DNA of 60,726 bases, taken from the NCBI RefSeq assembly GCF_016862955.1, contig NZ_BONY01000055.1:1-60726 (forward strand), written 5' to 3'. Origin of the DNA: Rhizocola hellebori. Lineage in GTDB: Bacteria; Actinomycetota; Actinomycetes; Mycobacteriales; Micromonosporaceae. The notes beneath the pieces were generated by a model. That model was not told the DNA's origin and ran no database searches. It saw only the letters and a list, made by a program, of their open reading frames with translations. Position numbers and translations under genes: made by a program. This document shows, one piece after another, positions 24,414-32,636 of this stretch (its first letter is position 1; each line of letters opens with the position of its first letter).

Positions 24414-25736
24414 TTATCGCGCGATATCCGCGCCGAGGCCAGTGAGCTTCGCTTCGAAATCCTCATAGCCACGATTGATCAGGTCAACGCCGTGCACGTT
24501 CGACTTGCCCTCCGCGGCCAGGGCGGCGATCAGGTGGCTGAAACCAGCCCTCAGGTCGGGGATGATCAGATCGGTGGCGTGCAGCTTGGCCGGGCCGGCG
24601 ATGACCGCCGAGTGGCGGAAGCCCATCCGCCCGAAGCGGCAGGGTGTGCCGCCGAGGCATTCCTGGAACACCTGGATGTTCGCGCCCATCTGGTTGAGCG
24701 CGGCGGTGTAGCCGAAGCGCTTCTCGTAGACGGTCTCGTGCACCACGGACAGGCCGTTGGCCTGGGAGAGCGCGACGACGAGCGGCTGCTGCCAGTCGGT
24801 CATGAACCCGGGGTGCACGTCGGTCTCCAGCGCGACGGCCTTCAGGTCGCCGCCGGGGTGCCAGAAGCGAATGCCGCCGCCGCCCGGGGAGTCGTCGACC
24901 TCGAACTCGCCGCCGATACTGCGGAACGTGTTCAGGTAGGTCATCATGTCGGCCTGGCGCGCGCCCCGCACGAAGATGTTGCCCTTGGTCGCGAGCGCGG
25001 CCGATGCCCAGCTCGCAGCCTCGATCCGGTCGGGGATGGGCCGGTGCGAGAAGCCACCGAGCCGAGCCACACCCTCAATTTCAATAACCCGATTCGTGTG
25101 TACCCGGATGATCGCGCCCATCTTCTGCAATACGCAGATCAGGTCGATGATCTCCGGCTCGACCGCGGCGTTGCTCAGCTCGGTCACGCCCTTGGCCATG
25201 ACCGCCGCGAGCAGGATCTGCTCGGTGGCGCCCACCGACGGGTAGTCGAGCTGGAACTTGATGCCGTGCAGGCCGTCGGGCGCGGAGAGGTGCAGCCCTT
25301 CCGGGGCCTTCTCCACGATGGCGCCGAAGCGGCGCAACGCTTCCAGGTGAAAGTCGATCGGGCGGCCGCCGATGTTGCAGCCGCCGAGCTCGGGGATGAA
25401 GGCGTGCCCGAGCCGGTGCAGCAGCGGGCCGCACAGCAGGATCGGGATGCGGCTCGACCCGGCGTGAACGTTGATCTCGTCGACGCCGGCGCGCTCCACA
25501 TTGGACGGGTCGAAGACCAGCTCGCCCTCGGGGCCGTAGCTGACCTTGACGCCGTGCAGCTCCAGCAGGCCGCGCACCACATCGACATCGCGGATCTTCG
25601 GAACGTCGTACATCCGGCTGATTCCGTCGCCCAGCACAGTCGCGACCATGGCCTTGGAGACCAGGTTCTTCGCGCCGCGCACCCTCACTTCGCCACGAAG
25701 CGGGGCTCCCCCGTTAACGACGAGCACATCCGACAT
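24414..25736 (-). CDS. murA: UDP-N-acetylglucosamine 1-carboxyvinyltransferase
   Basis: The 440-residue EPSP-synthase-fold enzyme transfers enolpyruvate to UDP-GlcNAc in the first committed step of peptidoglycan synthesis. GAKN with Lys23, the active-site loop Cys120 in ELGGCNIGGRP, PIPDRIEAASW and ETVYEKRF are all present. The loop residue is Cys, not the Asp found in M. tuberculosis MurA, so the target site should be sensitive to fosfomycin (inference). ATG 25736 is preceded by GAGGA. A longer upstream frame to 25847 lacks homology. Confidence 0.95.
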   Translation of the reverse strand: MSDVLVVNGGAPLRGEVRVRGAKNLVSKAMVATVLGDGISRMYDVPKIRDVDVVRGLLELHGVKVSYGPEGELVFDPSNVERAGVDEINVHAGSSRIPILLCGPLLHRLGHAFIPELGGCNIGGRPIDFHLEALRRFGAIVEKAPEGLHLSAPDGLHGIKFQLDYPSVGATEQILLAAVMAKGVTELSNAAVEPEIIDLICVLQKMGAIIRVHTNRVIEIEGVARLGGFSHRPIPDRIEAASWASAALATKGNIFVRGARQADMMTYLNTFRSIGGEFEVDDSPGGGGIRFWHPGGDLKAVALETDVHPGFMTDWQQPLVVALSQANGLSVVHETVYEKRFGYTAALNQMGANIQVFQECLGGTPCRFGRMGFRHSAVIAGPAKLHATDLIIPDLRAGFSHLIAALAAEGKSNVHGVDLINRGYEDFEAKLTGLGADIAR

Positions 25737-25811
25737 ACGGTCCTCCGATGAACGATGAATGAACCCGTCGCAGCATAGCCCTGAGTGACGTGTGACGGAA
25801 CGCACGTGGGC

Positions 25812-25849
25812 AAAAAACGTACGGGTGCCGCGAATCAGACATGGCACCC
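25812..25849 (-). terminator. intrinsic terminator after nadA
   Basis: On the minus strand GGGTGCC and GGCACCC form a 7-bp stem with a 13-nt loop, and GTACG then six T follow. It lies between the nadA stop and murA. Confidence 0.55.
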
Positions 25850-25871
25850 ATCACATTCAGTAGTTATTTGC

Positions 25872-27014
25872 CTACGGCAACGCCAGCATCTGGTCCAAAG
25901 CTGCCCTCGCGTGATGGGCCGTTGCGGCCTCGACGGTGATCTGATTAGGTACCCGCCCGGCCACCAGCTCCTCCAGTGCCCAGACCAGATGCGGCAGATC
26001 AATGCGATTCATCGTGGAGCAATAGCAGACCGTCTTGTCCAAAAACATGACCTGCTTGTCCGGGTGCGCGTCGGCCAGGCGGCGGACCAGGTTCAGCTCG
26101 GTGCCCACCGCCCACTTCGAGCCGGGCTCGGCCGCGTCGAGGGTCTTGATGATGAACTCGGTGGAGCCCACATAGTCGGCGGCGGTCACCACCTCGTGCC
26201 GGCATTCGGGGTGTACCAGCACGTTCACCCCGGGCACCCGCTCACGCACATCGTTGACGGTTTCCAAGGTGAAGCGCCCGTGAACAGAACAGTGCCCGCG
26301 CCACAGGATCATCTTGGCGCTGCGCAGCTGGTCGGCGGTCAGGCCACCGCTAGGCTTGTGCGGGTCGTAGAGCACACAGTCGTCGAGCGAGAAGCCCATC
26401 TCCAGCACCGCCGTGTTGCGGCCCAGGTGCTGGTCGGGCAGGAAGAGCACCTTGTCGCCTTGCGCGAAAGCCCAGTCGAGGGCGCGTTTGGCGTTGGACG
26501 AGGTGCAGACGACGCCTTTGTTCCGCCCGACGAAGCCCTTGATGTCGGCGGAGGAGTTCATATAGGTGACCGGGACGGTTGACTCTGCTATCCCGAGGTC
26601 GGCCAGCGTGTCCCAGCACTGCTCCACCTGCTCCAGGACGGCCATGTCGGCCATCGAGCAACCGGCGGCCAGATCGGGCAGGATGACCCGCTGGTTTTCC
26701 GAGGTCAGAATGTCGGCCGACTCGGCCATGAAGTGCACGCCGCAGAAGACGATGAACTCGGCGTCGGGCCGGGCCGCCGCCTCCTTGGCCAGCTTGAAGG
26801 AGTCACCGGTGACATCGGCGAACTGAATCACTTCGTCGCGCTGGTAGTGGTGACCAAGCACGAAGACCCGGTTGCCGAGCGCCGCTTTCGCGGCTCTGGC
26901 CCGCTCAACCAAATGGGGATCGCTCGGTGCGGGCAGGTCACCCGGACAGTCGACGCCACGCTCTGAACCGGCGTCCCTGCCGCGGCCCAGCAGAAGCAAT
27001 ACGGGAGCAGTCAC
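25872..27014 (-). CDS. nadA: quinolinate synthase A
   Basis: The 380-residue enzyme condenses iminoaspartate with dihydroxyacetone phosphate to quinolinate for NAD synthesis. Motifs include VLGHHYQRDEVIQFADVTGDS and three cysteines expected to ligate a [4Fe-4S] cluster, in VFCGVHFMAES, VVCTSSNA and HPECRHEV. The start is taken as GTG 27014; a strong Shine-Dalgarno is lacking. nadB and nadC are not adjacent, which is unusual because they often form an operon. It is divergent from the glycerate kinase gene. Confidence 0.93.
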   Translation of the reverse strand: MTAPVLLLLGRGRDAGSERGVDCPGDLPAPSDPHLVERARAAKAALGNRVFVLGHHYQRDEVIQFADVTGDSFKLAKEAAARPDAEFIVFCGVHFMAESADILTSENQRVILPDLAAGCSMADMAVLEQVEQCWDTLADLGIAESTVPVTYMNSSADIKGFVGRNKGVVCTSSNAKRALDWAFAQGDKVLFLPDQHLGRNTAVLEMGFSLDDCVLYDPHKPSGGLTADQLRSAKMILWRGHCSVHGRFTLETVNDVRERVPGVNVLVHPECRHEVVTAADYVGSTEFIIKTLDAAEPGSKWAVGTELNLVRRLADAHPDKQVMFLDKTVCYCSTMNRIDLPHLVWALEELVAGRVPNQITVEAATAHHARAALDQMLALP

Positions 27015-27085
27015 GCTCTCATCATCCCTCCACCCATCCCCCCGCGTGCCGCCCCTAGCGGTGTGGGCTGCCACACTCCACCCTC

Positions 27086-28279
27086 ATGCGAGTGGTGATC
27101 TGCCCGGATAAGTTCGCCGGAACCCTGACCGCTGTCGAGGCCGCGCAGGCCATCGCCGAAGGATGGCGTTCGGTGGCCCCCGGCGACGAGCTGGTGTTGC
27201 GTCCGGTAGCCGACGGTGGCCCAGGCTTCCTGGAGGTTCTTCACACGAGCCTGGGCGGCGACCTCATCGAAGTCCCCACCACCGATCCGCTCGGACGCGT
27301 GGTCACCGGATCCGTGCTCATCGTCGGCGACACCGCTTATCTGGAAAGCGCCCAGGCCACAGGCCTGCACCACCTCGCCCCCGGCGAACGCGACCCGAAG
27401 ATCACCACCTCGGCAGGGCTAGGCGCGCTGGTCGCCGCCGCCACCGCCCAAGGCGCTCACAAGCTGATCATCGGACTCGGCGGCTCGGCCACCAACGACG
27501 GCGGGGCGGGATTCCTTGCCGCCCTTGGCTTCAAGCCACTTGACCGGGAGGGCAACCCGCTCCCGCCCGGCGGCGCCGTCCTCCGCCGCGCCGCCGCCCT
27601 CACCCTCCCCACCTCCGCCGCTCCCGCGCCCCCCGCCGCAATCACGACGATCTTGCCGGCGCGCGGCGTGGGCGGCGCGGCGGCTGGGCAGCGGTGGGTG
27701 GAGTTGGTGGGGGCGTCTGATGTGGACAACCCGCTGGTGGGGGAGCAGGGGGCGACGGCGGTCTACGGGCCGCAGAAGGGCGCGTCAGCGGCCGACGTCG
27801 TGCTCCTGGATGCGGCGCTGGCCAACTGGGCCGCCGTGCTGCAACGGGATCTGCCCGGGTGCCCGCAAGACTTGGCGGCGCTGAAGGGGGCCGGGGCGGC
27901 GGGCGGGCTGGGCGCGGCCGTGCTCGCGCTCGGCGGCAGGATCGTGTCCGGGATCGACCTGATCCTCACCGAGACGGGCCTGGGCGAGGCGGTGGCCGAA
28001 GCGGGCGTCGTGATCACGGGGGAGGGCTCGTTCGACCATCAGTCGCTGCGCGGAAAGGTCATCGCCGGCGTGGCCGGGGCGGCCCGGGACCACGGCGTGC
28101 CATGTGTGGTGCTGGCCGGGCGGGTGACGACAGGCCGGCGGGAGCAGGGGGCGGCGGGTATCACCGAAGCCCACTCCCTGGTCGATCACTTCGGCGATGT
28201 GGATCTGGCGATGACCGCGCCGGCGAGAGGGTTGCGGGAGCTCAGCGCCCGGATGGCCGGGCAGTATTCACGCCGTTGA
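27086..28279 (+). CDS. glycerate 2-kinase (GckA/GlxK family)
   Basis: The 397-residue protein starts MRVVICPDKFAGTLTAVEAAQAIAEGW, the classic beginning of type I glycerate kinases. It also has GLGGSATNDGGAGFLAALGF and a C-terminal VITGEGSFDHQSLRGKV. It phosphorylates glycerate with ATP and links glyoxylate or serine-derived carbon to glycolysis. The region 27600-27900 is rich in Ala/Pro codons. It corresponds to Rv2205c in the mycobacterial gene order. Confidence 0.92.
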   Translation: MRVVICPDKFAGTLTAVEAAQAIAEGWRSVAPGDELVLRPVADGGPGFLEVLHTSLGGDLIEVPTTDPLGRVVTGSVLIVGDTAYLESAQATGLHHLAPGERDPKITTSAGLGALVAAATAQGAHKLIIGLGGSATNDGGAGFLAALGFKPLDREGNPLPPGGAVLRRAAALTLPTSAAPAPPAAITTILPARGVGGAAAGQRWVELVGASDVDNPLVGEQGATAVYGPQKGASAADVVLLDAALANWAAVLQRDLPGCPQDLAALKGAGAAGGLGAAVLALGGRIVSGIDLILTETGLGEAVAEAGVVITGEGSFDHQSLRGKVIAGVAGAARDHGVPCVVLAGRVTTGRREQGAAGITEAHSLVDHFGDVDLAMTAPARGLRELSARMAGQYSRR

Positions 28280-28387
28280 TCTAGCCTGTTTCTTGAGTGA
28301 TTCCATTTTTGATGGGTGTGGGTGGCGAAGACCACAGCTCCCAGCGGCGGATCACGGCGATCGGGTCGCGGCTCAAACTGGGAATCA

Positions 28388-28406
28388 AGCTCAAGTGAGC
28401 TAGCGT
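28388..28406 (+). promoter_or_regulatory. possible promoter/operator upstream of erpA
   Basis: A 14-bp palindrome (AGCTCA-AG-TGAGCT, 28388-28401) abuts TAGCGT (28401-28406), a -10-like hexamer 50 bp before the GTG start of the erpA-like gene. No clear -35 is visible. The rest of the 177-bp gap 28280-28456 holds nothing I can identify. Confidence 0.3.
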
Positions 28407-28456
28407 TACCACTGACGTCGAACAGCACAGATTTGGCCCGACAGCTGGGAGCGATA

Positions 28457-28822
28457 GTGAGCACCGAAACCACCAGCACCGAAACCACCACTGACACGAC
28501 CGGTATCAACCTCACCGAGGTTGCGGCGGTCAAGGTCAAGGCCCTGCTTGAGCAGGAAGGCCGCGATGACCTGCGGCTGCGGGTCGCGGTGCAGCCCGGC
28601 GGCTGCTCCGGCCTGCGTTACCAGCTGTTCTTCGACGAGCGTGACCTCGATGGTGACGTCGTCAAGGACTTCAACGGGGTAGGCGTAGTGGTCGACCGGA
28701 TGAGCGCCCCCTACCTCATGGGCGCGACGATCGACTTCGCCGACCGCATCGACGCTCAGGGTTTCACGATCGACAATCCGAACGCGGGCGGTAGCTGCGC
28801 GTGTGGAGACTCGTTCCACTGA
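28457..28822 (+). CDS. erpA: ErpA/IscA-type iron-sulfur cluster insertion protein
   Basis: The 121-residue A-type carrier has an N-terminal Thr/Ser-rich tail and then the HesB/IscA fold. Three cysteines are conserved: VQPGGCSGLRY and the C-terminal GGSCACGDSFH, here CAC rather than the usual CGC. It transfers Fe-S clusters to apoproteins. GTG 28457 follows a GGGAG site by 5 nt. The nearby cysteine desulfurase-like gene and the Rieske and NadA genes are plausible links to Fe-S metabolism (context only). Confidence 0.93.
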   Translation: MSTETTSTETTTDTTGINLTEVAAVKVKALLEQEGRDDLRLRVAVQPGGCSGLRYQLFFDERDLDGDVVKDFNGVGVVVDRMSAPYLMGATIDFADRIDAQGFTIDNPNAGGSCACGDSFH

Positions 28823-28837
28823 GTGAATGAACGGTAA

Positions 28838-28874
28838 ACGGGGCCACCCTTGCTAGGGTGGCCCCGTTGTCTTT
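28838..28874 (+). terminator. strong intrinsic terminator after erpA
   Basis: ACGGGGCCACCCT and AGGGTGGCCCCGT form a perfect 13-bp stem with a 4-nt loop, followed by TGTCTTT. It starts 16 bp after the erpA stop. Confidence 0.9.
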
Positions 28875-28897
28875 CCCCCAAAAAAACCGAGGCAGTT

Positions 28898-29878
28898 ATG
28901 AAGATCGCGGTGACCGGTTCGATCGCCACCGACCACCTGATGCATTTCCCGGGACGTTTCGCGGACCAGCTGATCGCCGATCAGCTCGACAAGGTCTCGC
29001 TGTCGTTTCTCGTGGATGACCTGATTATTCGCCGCGGTGGGGTGGCTCCCAACATCGCCTTCGGGCTGGGGCAGCTCGGTCTGCGCCCGATTCTGGTCGG
29101 CGCGGTCGGCTCCGATTTCGCCGACTACCGCTCGTGGCTGGAGCGCCACGGCGTCGACACCGACTCGGTGCACATCAGTGAGACGGCCCACACGGCACGC
29201 TTCGTCTGCACCACTGACAACGATCTTTGCCAGGTCGCCAGCTTCTACGCCGGCGCCATGTCGGAGGCGCGCAATATCGAGCTGCAGCCGGTCCACGACC
29301 GGGTGGGCGGCCTCGACCTGGTGATCGTTGCCGCCAACGATCCGGTCGCGATGCTGCGCCATTCCCAGGAGTGCCGCGAGCGCGGCTACGCCTTCGCCGC
29401 GGACCCGTCGCAGCAGCTGGCCCGCATGGAGGGGGCGGAGGTGCTGCAGCTGATCGACGGCGCGAAGTACCTCATGACCAACGACTACGAGCGTTCCCTG
29501 CTTGAGCAGAAGACCGGCCTGAACGCCGAGGAGATCCTCGATCGCGTCGAGGTCCGGGTCACCACGCTCGGCAAGGGCGGCGTCGAGATCACCGGCCGCG
29601 GCTTCGAGCGCATCCACGTCCCGATCGCGCGGGAGATCCACGCCTACGACCCGACCGGTGTCGGCGACGGCTTCCGTGGCGGCTTTTTCGCCGCGCTGTC
29701 GTGGGGTCTGAGCCTGCGTTCGGCCGCCCAGGTCGGCTCGCTGCTGGCCACCCTGGTCCTGGAGACCGCGGGCGGCCAGGAGTACGACGTGCACCCGGAC
29801 ATCTTCGTCAAGCGTCTGGCCGAGTCCTACGGCGACGAGGCGGCCGCCGAGGTTCGCCCGTTCCTGGGCCTCAACTGA
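28898..29878 (+). CDS. adoK: adenosine kinase-type PfkB carbohydrate kinase
   Basis: The 326-residue ribokinase-fold enzyme begins MKIAVTGSIATDHLMHFPGRF, has RGGVAPNIAFGLGQLG near residue 48, and ends its active site with DPTGVGDGFRGGFF (catalytic Asp in GVGD). The length and the first motif match mycobacterial adenosine kinase (Rv2202c, about 324 residues), which phosphorylates adenosine for purine salvage. The ATG 28898 has GAGG 5 nt upstream. It ends 8 bp inside the convergent TusA-like gene. Confidence 0.9.
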   Translation: MKIAVTGSIATDHLMHFPGRFADQLIADQLDKVSLSFLVDDLIIRRGGVAPNIAFGLGQLGLRPILVGAVGSDFADYRSWLERHGVDTDSVHISETAHTARFVCTTDNDLCQVASFYAGAMSEARNIELQPVHDRVGGLDLVIVAANDPVAMLRHSQECRERGYAFAADPSQQLARMEGAEVLQLIDGAKYLMTNDYERSLLEQKTGLNAEEILDRVEVRVTTLGKGGVEITGRGFERIHVPIAREIHAYDPTGVGDGFRGGFFAALSWGLSLRSAAQVGSLLATLVLETAGGQEYDVHPDIFVKRLAESYGDEAAAEVRPFLGLN

Positions 29879-30086
29879 TCCGGCGCACTTCAAACGCGGC
29901 TGGTGCCGGTGAGCCCAGGAACTCCTGGCCCCTCATCCGGCACCAGGCCGGGATGTCGACGGCTGCCGCGGGATCGTCGGCGAGCACCCGCACGATGTCG
30001 CCGATGGCGACCGTGGGCAGCTTCTTGGCCAGGGCGATGACCGGCAGCGGGCAGCGCTGACCGAGGCAGTTCAGCTCGGCCGTCAC
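29871..30086 (-). CDS. TusA-family sulfurtransferase
   Basis: This 71-residue protein has the TusA signature LNCLGQRCPLPVIALAKKL with the sulfur-carrying Cys12 in the CPxP motif. The C-terminal half contains DDPAAAVDIPAWC, which is also typical. It should accept persulfide sulfur from a desulfurase and pass it on. The GTG start overlaps the stop of the cysteine desulfurase-like gene (GTGA), so donor and acceptor are coupled. The final acceptor (tRNA, molybdopterin or other) is not shown by the context. Confidence 0.9.
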   Translation of the reverse strand: MTAELNCLGQRCPLPVIALAKKLPTVAIGDIVRVLADDPAAAVDIPAWCRMRGQEFLGSPAPAAFEVRRIS

Positions 30087-31180
30087 ATGCCCACCTCGGC
30101 TCGCAGGTCCTTGACGATCCCGGGCAGCTCGGCCAAAAATCTGTCCACATCGGACGATGTGGTCTCCCGGTGGAGCGAGATGCGGATGTTGCCGTGCGTC
30201 AGCGCGCCCATCGCGGCCAGCACATGGCTCGGCTGCAGGGTGGACGAGGTACACGAGGAGCCGGACGAGACAGCGAAGCCGCGCCGGTCGAGGGCGTGCA
30301 AGAGGGACTCGCCGTCGACGTAGAGGCAGGAGAAGGTCGCCAGGTGGGGGAGACGCTGCCCGGGGTCGCCGACGATCTCCACATCGGGCACGGTCGCGGC
30401 CACCGTTGCCCTGATCCGGTCGACGAGCGCTGACAGGCGCGCGTTTTCCGAAGCCGCCTCGGCGTGCACCGCTTGCAGCGAGGCGGCGGCGGCGAGGATG
30501 GCCGGCAGATCGAGCGAGCCCTGCCCGTGCGGCCAGGGCGAGACCCATCGGGTGGCCTTGCGCACCACCAGAACGCCCACTCCGGCCGGGCCGCCCCACT
30601 TGCGAGCGCTTGCTGATAACAGATTCCATCCGTCGGGTACCGGGATCCGCCCGACCGACATGGCAGCGTCCACAAACAACGGAACCCCGTGCCGCGCGCA
30701 GACCTCACCGGCCCACTCGACCGGCTGCAGCGTGCCCACCTCGTGACTGGCGCTGATCAGCGCGGCGAGCCCGACGCCCGGCTGGTCGATCGCGGATTCC
30801 CATGCGGCGCTGTCGATCCGGCCGGTGTTGTCCACTTTCACGGAAACAGATTGCTCACCCGCGGCGTGCAGCACGGCGGAGTGTTCGACCGCCGAGTGCA
30901 CCAGCACCTGCCCGACCCGTTTACGGGCGGCCAGCGCGCCGGAGATGGCCGCGCGCACGGCTTCGGTGCCGTTGGGGGTGAAGGTGACCTCGTCGCTTCG
31001 TACCCCCAAAATCTGGGCAACAGCACCCTGAGCGGCCTCCAGCAGCAGGCGCGCGCGACGCGCCTGGGTATACAGCCGGCCCGGGTCGGCCCAGCCCTCG
31101 TCGAGGGCCGCGATCAGCGCCTCTTTCGCGACCGGGTGCAGCGGAACCGCGGTCGCGGCATCAAAATATGCAGGCTGCAC
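30083..31180 (-). CDS. cysteine desulfurase-like class V aminotransferase
   Basis: The 365-residue PLP enzyme begins YFDAATAVPLHPVAKEAL, carries the PLP-binding Lys in SASARKWGGPAGVG (usual motif SAHK, here SARK) and has the mobile-loop Cys in SSGSSCTSS. It would release sulfur from cysteine as persulfide, probably to the TusA-like protein encoded next. The GTG start at 31180 sits next to a 19-bp palindrome; on the minus strand TAACGT lies 6 nt upstream, and AAGGAG directly abuts the start codon, too close for normal use. Confidence 0.9.
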   Translation of the reverse strand: MQPAYFDAATAVPLHPVAKEALIAALDEGWADPGRLYTQARRARLLLEAAQGAVAQILGVRSDEVTFTPNGTEAVRAAISGALAARKRVGQVLVHSAVEHSAVLHAAGEQSVSVKVDNTGRIDSAAWESAIDQPGVGLAALISASHEVGTLQPVEWAGEVCARHGVPLFVDAAMSVGRIPVPDGWNLLSASARKWGGPAGVGVLVVRKATRWVSPWPHGQGSLDLPAILAAAASLQAVHAEAASENARLSALVDRIRATVAATVPDVEIVGDPGQRLPHLATFSCLYVDGESLLHALDRRGFAVSSGSSCTSSTLQPSHVLAAMGALTHGNIRISLHRETTSSDVDRFLAELPGIVKDLRAEVGM

Positions 31181-31181
31181 T

Positions 31182-31200
31182 CCTTGACGTTACGTCAAGG
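31182..31200. promoter_or_regulatory. 19-bp perfect palindrome at the desulfurase start
   Basis: CCTTGACGT and ACGTCAAGG are 9-bp perfect arms around one central T. It overlaps the putative -10 of the minus-strand desulfurase gene (31187-31192) and lies 46 bp upstream of the ctaC -10. A dimeric repressor bound here would block the desulfurase promoter. Confidence 0.65.
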
Positions 31201-31245
31201 GCCAACACGCCCCACCCCAAGACCACTCTGGACCGTTAGGTGAAG

Positions 31246-31251
31246 TACTCT
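31246..31251 (+). promoter_or_regulatory. putative leaderless -10 element of ctaC (TACTCT)
   Basis: TACTCT is followed by 6 nt and GTG 31258. The same hexamer at the same spacing precedes the CtaG-like gene at 35859. Confidence 0.5.
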
Positions 31252-31257
31252 GCGACC

Positions 31258-32124
31258 GTGCTTAGGAGGATCGGCGGCTTTATCACCGTGGCCGGGCTTG
31301 CGTCCCTGCTTGCGGGCTGCGATGTGGGCGAGACCTTTGACGGCTTCGGCTGGCCGCAAGGCGGGATCAGCCAGCAGTCCGAGAAGATGTACGACCTTTG
31401 GATCGCTTCGGTCGTCGCGGCGCTGGCCGTCGGCTTCTTCGTCTGGGGCCTGATCTTCTGGTGCGTGGTGCGCTACCGCAAGCGCGGCACCGACCTGCCC
31501 GTGCAGACCCGGTTCAACCTGCCCATCGAGGTGCTCTACACGGTTCTGCCGTTCCTCGTGGTCTCGGTGCTCTTCTACTACACCGCGGTGATCCAGACCA
31601 ACGTCAACCAGGTCTCGGCCAACCCGAACGTCACCGTCGAGGTGGTCGCGTTCAAGTGGAACTGGCAGTTCAACTACCGCAGCGGCCCCGGCGAGGCGGC
31701 CAAGACCGAGGCTTCGGTGACCGGCACGAGCAGCCTCATCCCGCTGCTGGTGGTGCCGACCGGCCGCACCATCCTGTTCGAGGAGCACAGCAAGGACGTC
31801 ATCCACTCGTTCTGGGTGCCGGAGCTGCTCTTCAAGCGAGATGTCTTCCCTGGCAGCACGCGCAACGAGTTCCAGGTGACCATCGAGGAAGAGGGCCGTT
31901 ACGTCGGCCGCTGCGCGGAGCTGTGCGGCACCTACCACTCGATGATGAACTTTGAGCTGGTGTCCGTCTCGCCGGAGAAGTTCGAGCAGTACCTGGCGGC
32001 GCTGAAGTCGGGTAAGACTCAGCCGGAAGCCATGGAGGCGATCGGGTTCACCGGCGACAAGGCCTACGCGGTGACCACGGAGCCGTTCGAAACCAAGCGC
32101 GACTCGAAGGCGGCGAACTCATGA
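31258..32124 (+). CDS. ctaC: cytochrome c oxidase subunit II
   Basis: The 288-residue protein has a lipoprotein-like signal (lipobox SLLAGC, Cys21), two transmembrane hairpin helices and a periplasmic CuA domain. CuA ligands are visible: His183 in VIHSFW, then Cys219, Cys223, His227 and Met230 in CAELCGTYHSMM. It accepts electrons for the aa3 oxidase. The GTG 31258 start is preferred because of the leaderless -10; GTG 31240 would add six residues. It overlaps ctaF by 4 bp. The catalytic subunit I (ctaD) is not in the window. Confidence 0.95.
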   Translation: MLRRIGGFITVAGLASLLAGCDVGETFDGFGWPQGGISQQSEKMYDLWIASVVAALAVGFFVWGLIFWCVVRYRKRGTDLPVQTRFNLPIEVLYTVLPFLVVSVLFYYTAVIQTNVNQVSANPNVTVEVVAFKWNWQFNYRSGPGEAAKTEASVTGTSSLIPLLVVPTGRTILFEEHSKDVIHSFWVPELLFKRDVFPGSTRNEFQVTIEEEGRYVGRCAELCGTYHSMMNFELVSVSPEKFEQYLAALKSGKTQPEAMEAIGFTGDKAYAVTTEPFETKRDSKAANS

Positions 32125-32546
32125 AGACCGAATACCGTCTCTTCGTTGGCCTTGCCGGCTTCCTGTTCGCCTGTGCCGTCGTGTACTGGTTCTGGAGCGA
32201 CTCGGCGCTCAACGGCCCCGACTGGATCGGCACCACGGCCCTGGTCCTGTCGGGCCTGCTGTGCGCGATGGTCGGCGGCTACTTCTGGTTCGTCTCGCGG
32301 CGCATCGATCTGCGCCCGGAGGACAGGATCGATGGCGAGATCGCTGACGGCGCGGGCGAGATCGGCTTCTTCAGCCCCGGCAGCTACTGGCCCTTCGGCA
32401 TTGCGGCCTCGGTCGCGGTGGCCGGGCTGGGCGTGGTCTTCTTCTGGTGGTGGCTGATCGGTCTCGGGCTCATCGCGGTGATCCTGTCGTCGTGTGCGCT
32501 GCTGTTCGAGTACTACACGGGAACGCGCCGCGTCGCCGAGCACTGA
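32121..32546 (+). CDS. ctaF: cytochrome c oxidase subunit IV (actinobacterial)
   Basis: The 141-residue membrane protein has four hydrophobic helices and the actinobacterial subunit IV pattern: MKTEYRLF start, a loop with DRIDGEIADGAGEIGFFSPGS near the centre, and a closing Trp-rich helix pair. It stabilises the aa3 oxidase in the bcc-aa3 supercomplex. The ATG overlaps the ctaC stop (ATGA). A terminator follows. Confidence 0.92.
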   Translation: MKTEYRLFVGLAGFLFACAVVYWFWSDSALNGPDWIGTTALVLSGLLCAMVGGYFWFVSRRIDLRPEDRIDGEIADGAGEIGFFSPGSYWPFGIAASVAVAGLGVVFFWWWLIGLGLIAVILSSCALLFEYYTGTRRVAEH

Positions 32547-32564
32547 CCTTCCAAGATCTGACAG

Positions 32565-32592
32565 AGCCCGCCTTTGACAGGCGGGCTTCTTC
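32565..32592 (+). terminator. intrinsic terminator after ctaC-ctaF
   Basis: AGCCCGCCT and AGGCGGGCT form a perfect 9-bp stem with a 5-nt loop, then TCTTC. Confidence 0.85.
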
Positions 32593-32601
32593 AGCTCTAT
32601 G

Positions 32602-32623
32602 GTTCATTACATGAGTAGTGAAC
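32602..32623. promoter_or_regulatory. operator-like palindrome upstream of the GntR-ABC operon
   Basis: GTTCATTAC and GTAGTGAAC are arms with one mismatch and a 4-bp spacer. It overlaps TATGGT (32598-32603), a -10-like hexamer, and lies 13 bp before the GntR start, the expected place for autorepression by a YtrA-type regulator. Confidence 0.6.
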
Positions 32624-32636
32624 CGGCGAACTAAAG

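Noticed and set aside
28316-28456. N-terminal extension of the erpA-like protein from an upstream start
   Set aside because: The added 47 residues are Ser/Arg-rich and unlike A-type carriers; GTG 28457 has a good ribosome-binding site.
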